Shown: positions 57,601-64,000 of the stretch, piece after piece
Layout of the letters: each line of letters starts with the position of its first letter
How positions within the stretch are numbered: the stretch's first letter is position 1
NCBI GenBank assembly: GCA_021234155.1
Contig: JAJEKV010000051.1
Location: 1,552,754 to 1,616,753 of the forward strand
Reading direction: 5' to 3'
From: Isoetes taiwanensis
Lineage: Eukaryota; Streptophyta; Lycopodiopsida; Isoetales; Isoetaceae
Length of the DNA: 64,000 nucleotides
Position numbers and translations under genes: made by a program
Notes under the pieces: model-generated
The model's input: only the letters and a program-made list of their open reading frames with translations
Told to the model about the DNA's origin: nothing
Database searches by the model: none

Positions 57601-58119
57601 AGAATCAGTAGGGGGTAGATGCATCGTAGTTAACAACAGTTACCGATGATGGGATCACCTTCGTGTTCCTTAGGACGTGGGTTACTGTCAATGTGGACAC
57701 GACCACGAACTGCTTGTAAAGCATGAACTTCTTTACGCCGCAATGAATTGCGAACCATAGGCATAATAGGTTCCTTGTAGATGAATTTTCTTTCATTTCT
57801 TCTAGGGGGGTGGACCCTTCAACCACAACCTAATTATTTTTAATTGTGAAAACTGATATATTGACATGTGCAGGCCAGTGAGCAGTACGTGACCTGCCCA
57901 TGTATAGAGGGTTGCTGATGACCCGACTTTTCGGATTCGCTTGTTTTACATGTCTTATTTTCGTCGTCTATGATGTTTTAAAATGCACCTTGGTGCTGAC
58001 ACTTTGTTATTCTCAACTTCAATGCATTACTGTTTGAAATAATAACTTATCTTCCTTTCTTAAGTATATTCTTCCTAATTCAGTTTTTTGTAGGTAATGG
58101 TCTCTGATTAACTAACCCC
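57601..58119 (+). other. Region between pol and PPT of element D
   Basis: About 520 bases without a supported frame after the chromodomain remnant. Confidence 0.6.
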
Positions 58120-58157
58120 AATGCTGAGGACAGCATTTTTTTTTAAGGAGGGGAGAA
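58120..58157 (+). other. Stem-loop and polypurine tract of element D
   Basis: AATGCTG-AGGA-CAGCATT forms a perfect 7-bp stem. After a T run, AAGGAGGGGAGAA directly precedes the LTR start TGTGACG. This matches the arrangement in element C. Confidence 0.88.
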
Positions 58158-59824
58158 TGTGACGTTCCACGTATTTATACGGTATACGTAACGTATTTAT
58201 ATGGTAATTATATGGTATACCTATAAATGTACTGACACGTCACCCGATAAAGGTACGCCATCATGGGGTATTGTAACATAGGGGGTTGACCTAGAAGGGA
58301 TTAAATTAGCTATGCTAATTTAATCATTAAGGATAATAACCTATAATCTAGGGATTAATATTAAATGGGTTAATTAGACCAATAAATGCTTTGGGAAGGC
58401 GCCACCTGGCCTAATTCGATTGGCCAGCATGGGGATTTCCAAATTGGGCTGTCAACCTGATCCCTATTGCTAATTGACTCCCAAAATTAGGCCCAAGAAG
58501 GAGCAGGAGCCGAGCCCTACCCTCACATGTGGAAGCCACCAGACCAAGTACTTTTTACCTGTGTAGCTGAAGTTGAACACCAAGATCAAGAAGATGGAGA
58601 TCCCCAACGACAATGGGTCGAAATAAACACGGTGGGTGGCTAGTGTAGTTGTGAATTCTAGGATAAAAGCCTGTTGGGCACCTGTTTGGGTTGTTGGTCT
58701 ATTCTCTCTTTGTGTTTACTCGTAGGAACTAACCCTTGATTGTAAAGGTAGGTTCTCTCTATATATTTCGATTCTGGTTCTGCTTGTAATGGATGGATTG
58801 GTGGTTGTTAGCCTAGTGTTACTCTGGAAATGGGGAATTAAGGGGGGGTAGAGACCTCTGAGGCTATTTATTGTAGTATGCTCCTAGATAGAGCCCCCAT
58901 TATCCCGTTATATGCCTCACGTGCACAAGAGCCCACCGGGTCATAGATGCTATGGTACCGGCTTAGCACCGCACAAGGAAACACAAAGGTGAAGTGGAGG
59001 TGGGGTCTTGCACGAACATAAAAGGCTTACTCCTATAGCGAGCTAGACCTGATAGCCGGTCACGTAGAGGGCCGGGTATGGGTCTGACACTCCCTGGGTG
59101 GGAAGGTGTGACCCGTATGGGGCACCTTGCACTTTGAGTAGATTTAGGGTGAGTAAGTCGGGTACGGATGCGGGGGTCGCTGATGCGGCACGTATTCTCT
59201 AGCTCGCCCATGGAGCCACTGTGATTCTGGAAGGGGACGCTTCCCTGACCTGCCTCATCGGACCGGGGCTTCATGAACCCTGGAGTAGGCTCAGCAGGGT
59301 GATGCCTCGAGCCCGTCTCCCAGGAAGGCTATAGCGGCGCCATAGCGTGAATTGACCCATCCGCAAAGTGTGCACAGGGGGCGGATGGAGTGGACAACCC
59401 TAGCCAATGTTCTATGCCAGCCCAATGCCATGTCAAGATTCTCGTCACGATCTCTTGAGGCCTAGCCGTCAGTCGATCCTCACTAGAGTCTGAACCGGGG
59501 TAGAACCATGGGTTTGGGGTGTTTTTCTTAGGTTTAGATGCATATTCTTTGCCGTTGGTATTTGGATGGATATGCCACCCTTCGAGGTGGTTATTTATAT
59601 GTGATTTATGCTGTGTGCTAACCCTTGTATTCACGCTTCCGCGACGTAGGAGCCCCATTGAAGGCGTGGGCCGAATGACCCCTTCGTGTCCTTCTTTCGG
59701 GCATCGTATTATAGATGGCCCGAAATAGACGGAGGGCCCTGCTCATGGCGAGTTGGTCGCCATGGGAGGGGAAAGTCCCCGTATGTATACGTCCGAGGGT
59801 CGTATATGTTCAGGGAGCGTCACA
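58158..59824 (+). repeat. 3' LTR of element D (1667 bp)
   Basis: It begins TGTGACGTTCC and ends GGAGCGTCACA, a 10-of-11 terminal inverted repeat, and is followed by the GGATT duplication. The first 567 bases match 41088-41655 and the last 975 match 47316-48289. The 125 bases between (58725-58849) are unique to this copy. Confidence 0.92.
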
Positions 59825-59829
59825 GGATT
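59825..59829. repeat. Target-site duplication of element D, right copy (GGATT)
   Basis: Same five bases as 41083-41087, directly after the LTR terminus. Confidence 0.85.
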
Positions 59830-60227
59830 CTATCCTGCCTACAAAGTGTGCATGTATGGCTAAAGTTTTGCCCAACGGATGTGTGGTGAGTTGGTATAGG
59901 CCTGGTAATGCCAAAATAAATGTGCACTTGGTCAAGGGTTCAACCATGGCTAGTGTATGTTTAGCTTTGGGAGTTGGTTATTGGGGTTATAAACATGGTA
60001 GAACTTGTGCCTATACGTGTCCTCCACTTTGTCTGCCATAAGGCAGCAGGATAAGCTCCACAATAATTGTGTGAGTACGCACCAGTAAAAATTGGCTTCC
60101 ATGTACACTGGGGCTGGTTAACTGGTTGTTGCTTATGTGCGCCAGCTCGTACTCCGGGGTAACTTGTTGATATACTTGGGCCTTCCGATGTTTGTCGGCT
60201 ATGGCACAACACGCTTTGCATCACATT

Positions 60228-63200
60228 CTAACTAAAGGTGTGCTGGTCGTTGATGCTTCGACATTTCGGTCTGCTTCCTGATCCTCTTCTCGGGCGGTAA
60301 TTGTTCCCCCCCTTCATGATACTTGAAGCTATTTGGAGGCGTCTCTTGAGGCTGTGCGCGATTCCTTTGGCTATACTCCTATGGAGTTGTTCTCTTCTGC
60401 AGTTGTTCTTTGAATCATCCATCCTTGGGTTCACCAAGTTGCATGCAAGTCCGCGTGCAAGTCATCGGCTCGCCTCGCCTAGTTGCTTCTCCATCGAGCT
60501 TCCAATCTTCCTTGTTTGATCCCCTCGATCACATGGCTTGGACGTTGTCACGTTCCTCAGTGCTATGCCATCTTCTTGTCTTGAGGTACCTTCCGGTGGC
60601 TTTGATTGTGCTCGTCAGTTTTGATCCTCCTGTTGCCTCTAGGGAGCTCGTGGAAGAAGTCGGTTACTAGCACTTCTCCAGCTTTCAGTTCCTGACCTTT
60701 GCATGTCGGTCTCTCTGTCAAGTAAAGCATCATGGCTCTCCTTCCTGCTGGCTATATTGTCGGGATGATAGATCCTTATATCTGTGCAGCTTGACCCTTG
60801 AGTTGAAGAAGTACCTGCCTTAGATATACTCTTGTCGTTGAATAGCCTGGCTATTAACTTGAACTCTCTTTTTGCCGAAGGTGCATCAGTTGCTATCCTT
60901 GTTGTTAAGGTGTCGAATGCTTCTACCTTGGGCATTTGATGTGCCCATGTCGGAGATATGATCGGGTTCTTCTCTTCTAATTACTGGTAGGAGTACCTGA
61001 CGAAGCCATCACCTAGTTGTTGAAGGCATATCTCCTCGTCGCAGTGCCTTTCATAAGTGCATCTCCATCTAATACACGTGTCATAGCGCATCACCCTATA
61101 TTACCACAAGGTGGAATTATGGTCGTCGAGATGTTGCCTTCTTAGTTGGCTCATCGTTCCTCCTTCTATTGTTGAGGCCACTTGTGTCATAAGTTCGTCA
61201 AGTGTTGCTGCTGCCACAAGAGGTAGTGTTGCGTCCTGACGATGTCCTGGTGCAGCGCTGATGATCTTGACATGACCGGTGTTGTCTCTTATTCTGGCAT
61301 TGGGTGTACGAGTGGTCTTCTACTTGAGGGCACTTCCCGAAGTGTTTGGAGTCGAAGGTTTGCTTGGGCTCTGGTCGTTTCTCCCTCGTACTTGCTCTTC
61401 CATTTTGATCTTGGGCTATAGTTATGCTTCCTTGCTTCCTCATTGGTAGTCGAAGTGAAGGAGCTTCCTGATCTAAGCGCTAAATCTGTAAAACATGACT
61501 CTACACTCATGTTTCTCCACTATATCTGTGAACGCCTGAGATATACAATAGACATATACGCATTTACATTGGGATTTTAATTCATCCACTTTTCCAAAAC
61601 AACTACGAAGATCTACTTGAATGTTTATAGTCCTTTAGGGTTTCCCCTCCTCCTGTTTTGCTGCATCTTCTTCCTTCTGGTTGACTCTAGGATTCCTTTG
61701 AGATGCTGCTACTATTGTTGATCTTCATGTCTGATCCGAGCTCGTCACGCCAAGCTGCGAAGAGTGTTCGTCGATGTGATCCCTTGAAAAAGATGCTCCT
61801 CCTTAATGTGTATGTTCGTCGTGAGGAATGCGGTGACCGCTCAACGTCCCTACATGCGGTGTGTCATTGCAAGGTTGCCGATGTGCAGTGCCGTTGATCG
61901 CTTGAGTAGGATCACCTGGCTATTGCAGTCAGACATTCTTGAATGTCTTCGAAGCTCTGAGATCGTAGTCGGTAGGCAGGCATTGTCATTCCTCCGCAGG
62001 TTGAATTTCTGAGTGCGACTCCTGTTGCTTGGGCTTTGCTTCATTCCGAGGTGCCCCTACTGTGCCTGGAAGTGTGGTCATCTCCATTGCCCCTACCATG
62101 GCTCCTTCTGGTCGCCTTTGCGTGATTTGTACCTGCTGGCTAGGTCATCTCCTCCGTCCCTTGGGTCCTATCCATTCGAGTCTCGCACTCCTGGGCTGAC
62201 GTAGTAAAGTCGTCCTTCCTTTGGTTTCTAGGTGTTTCTGGGTCCCGAATTCTTGTTCGAGCGGAATATTCTCCTCCTTGATCTTGCCCCTAATGCTGAT
62301 ATAGGCCTTCAAGTTGGAGATGTTCCTTTCCTGATATGCGTCTCCTCCCCCTCATGGTCTCCTACTTTTTGGAACCGATGAAAGTTCTCCTGCTGGTGCA
62401 AGGGAGCTGGAATCTCGTCCTGGTCAGCCTTAGGTGCTTTGTGGTTGCCTAGCTTGGTTGCTCCTTTTGTTGACGTTGCATGACATTCGTTTGAGCTGCT
62501 GGGCTGCAAGGTCGTGGTTGTCTTCCCTCCGGTTTCTATACGCTCTTGTGTCACCATGACTTCTCTCCTCGACGGAAGATTATGCCCTCTGGCCCTAGCT
62601 CGTGATGCTAACGCGGCATCGATGTCTAACGTCTTCCTGCATCTGTATTTTTCTGCCTTGCGTTCTTCCATTTGAAACTCATGTGCGTCGAGTTGGTGAA
62701 GGCGTCGAGGTCCTCTTTCTGATGTGACCTCGTGGACATGGTAGTCGGGAGGTTGACATCTAGAAAATTCTTGATGCCATTGGTTACCAACCCATTTGAT
62801 GAAGATTGATGATAGGCCGGTGGTGTCCTGTTCCACTCGTTTGTCGGTTGAGGTGTTTGTCGTTGTGCTTCCCTCTCTTGGGTCTGCCTTTTCGGTCTCC
62901 TCTCTTTATCTGTCTGTACATCGGCTGGGACCTTGATGTCTTCAAGAAGTTGCGCCTCTAGCTCTTCTGTGGCTCTGGCCCTGTACTTCGAAAGCAACGC
63001 TCGTATATTCTAGAGTCTAAGGGTCTACTTGAAGGGCTCTCCTACAACATTTTGGGCTCTATAAGCAAGCAAGATGGCTCGAGCAGCATTACTGGAGACA
63101 TATCTATAATCTCCAAGTCTATGGACATTAGGACGTGTGGTATGGCATGACATGAGGGTTGTTTTGCAAAACCTCCATGATGTTTGAGGCATACTCTAAG

Positions 63201-63328
63201 GTCCTAGCAAAGTTGGTTTGGGGGAGTCCAATCTCTACACATGGAGTGACTTGGGCAGCTCTAGACTCTAGCTCCTTTCTAGGTATCCTGGCAATAGGGA
63301 GTGTCAATGTGGCAGCTATATAAGTCAA
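60228..63328 (-). pseudogene. Gag-like region of element C
   Basis: Read from the right, an open frame (63328-63128) contains AATLTLPIARIPRKELESRA and EIGLPQTNFARTLEYASNIM. Further pieces at 62997-62626 (SKYRARATEELEAQLLEDIK) and 62836-62309 (EERKAEKYRCRKT, ARARGHNLPSRREVM) follow, and the Gly/Asn/Arg-rich spacer lies near 60437-60228. No ATG starts the first frame (the codon at 63328 is TTG). It parallels the gag region of B, with indels between the copies. Function as a particle protein is inferred from position and composition. Confidence 0.5.
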
Positions 63329-63728
63329 ACTCTATTAGAAGGACACAGAATTAGGTCAAGATTTATGCTTTTGGCATGAGCAGAGGTGATGTACCAACAG
63401 TTGGACTTGGGTTGCTATGCTGAGGTCTAGATGACTATAACAAAGGGGTATTCTTGAGCACTTCTATCTAGGAGTAAGGCATCAGCTTCGAGCCGAGAGC
63501 AATAGTTGCGAGGTACTAATGGGGTATGCTTCTATTTACAAACAAACCACAGTTTGGAAAAACAATTCAAGGGTTTGAGCAATTTTGGTCATTTTGAGCT
63601 GGGGTTTGACATTTCTAGCCTAATTTGAGGTCATAAATGGATTCTAGGCTGTCTAACGGTCCTATTGCAACAAATTTCAGGCGATTTGGAGCTCTCTAGC
63701 TCAAGTTATGGAGGTTCAAAGTTTGGAG

Positions 63729-64000
63729 GTCTCACACATTGTGCCCAGATAAAAAAATGGGAGTTTCATTTTTGCTCCTGGCGCGACGTGTGAGACATCG
63801 ACTCTAATTGGGTTAAACTTATCCAAATTGGGTGATCTAAGGGTCAAATCATGCTAGACTCATCGAATAGGCAGAATTGACCCCTTACTTGGTCGATTTG
63901 GAGGTGTTTAGGTCTAGTTTAGGACTAGTTTAGGTATGAAGGTCTCACACGTTGCGCCCAGATCAAAAATGAGAGTTTCATTTTTGCTCCTGGTGCGACG
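63729..64000 (-). repeat. Hairpin repeats in the leader of element C
   Basis: One full unit (63729-63797) and one cut by the window end (63940-64000) pair GTCTCACACATTGTGCCC and GTCTCACACGTTGCGCCC with GGCGCGACGTGTGAGAC-type arms. Arms are kept while loop sequence differs from element B (GATAAAAAAATGGGAG here). Confidence 0.8.

Larger units (their letters stand above)
41088..59824 (+). mobile_element. Element D: chromovirus (Ty3/gypsy) with an H3-like gene module
   Basis: Both ends carry the terminal repeat TGTGACG...CGTCACA and are flanked by GGATT. Order: split 5' LTR (41088-41655 and 47316-48289) interrupted by inverted fragment E, degenerate PBS (48291), extra ORFs (48905-52611), gag (52888-53930), protease, RT, RNase H, integrase, GPF and chromodomain remnant (54000-57600), PPT (58145-58157) and 3' LTR (58158-59824). 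The 18.7-kb total includes the 5.7-kb E insertion. Every gene is frameshifted. It sits inside element C. Confidence 0.88.
59830..64000 (-). mobile_element. Element C, 5' part (continues past the window end)
   Basis: About 300 bases (59830-60140) have no counterpart in element B. From 60140 to 64000 the sequence follows B (21100-24930) almost base for base: gag remnants, then leader with the hairpin repeats. Its 5' LTR and primer site should lie beyond 64000. Confidence 0.8.

Noticed and set aside
58963-59724. Minus-strand frames in the D LTRs and fragment E as genes
   Set aside because: They recur in all LTR copies because the LTR sequence recurs; there is no protein family signal and they lie within defined LTR borders.

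Overview
This window looks like nuclear DNA of a land plant with a repeat-rich genome. The only securely identified host gene encodes a plant-type ARID plus alpha-crystallin (HSP20-like) protein in 11 GT-AG exons on the minus strand (13269-16815). Plant LTR retrotransposons primed by initiator tRNA-Met fill most of the rest. Two LINEs of a non-L1 type with a TTCTA-repeat tail hint at a seed-free plant (fern, lycophyte or bryophyte), but that is inference only.

Layout. 1-4850 is mostly anonymous, with a promoter-like site near 2110-2137 and a weak transcribed-looking region. 4850-8869 is a decayed non-L1 LINE behind an unusual GCGTCTGT repeat leader. 8870-13000 is non-coding with small foldback elements and duplications. 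13269-18910 is the genic island: the ARID gene, a small plus-strand gene with TATA box and 5' UTR intron (17973-18305), and a convergent small minus-strand gene (18607-18908). 19675-27850 is a minus-strand Ty3/gypsy element (B), with intact PBS and 5' LTR, a leader full of hairpins, decayed gag and partial RT/RNase H. 27851-29290 holds an older LTR fragment with a tRNA-like insertion, a tandem repeat and a foldback element. 29938-31915 is a second non-L1 LINE; 32092-34857 is a 5'-truncated L1 with poly(A) and target duplication.

From 36891 on there is a nested structure. A minus-strand relative of B (element C; 36891-41082 and 59830 to beyond the window end) was split by a plus-strand chromovirus (element D, 41088-59824) that is flanked by a 5-bp duplication GGATT. 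D has PBS, gag, protease, RT, RNase H, integrase, GPF motif, chromodomain remnant, PPT and 3' LTR, all with frameshifts. Its 5' LTR is split by an inverted 5.7-kb fragment (E) of a related element.

The most unusual finding is the roughly 4 kb between the LTR and gag of D. It carries at least three extra reading frames. One ends in an unmistakable histone H3 fold whose normal H3 tail is replaced by a different basic/coiled-coil region. The diverged fragment E carries the same H3 module and the neighbouring unknown ORF. In the best conserved H3 stretches the two differ almost only at synonymous sites, so the histone-like protein appears to have been maintained as part of this retrotransposon lineage. 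All element genes here are broken by frameshifts or stops, so these copies are fossils; the functional claim concerns the family, not these copies.
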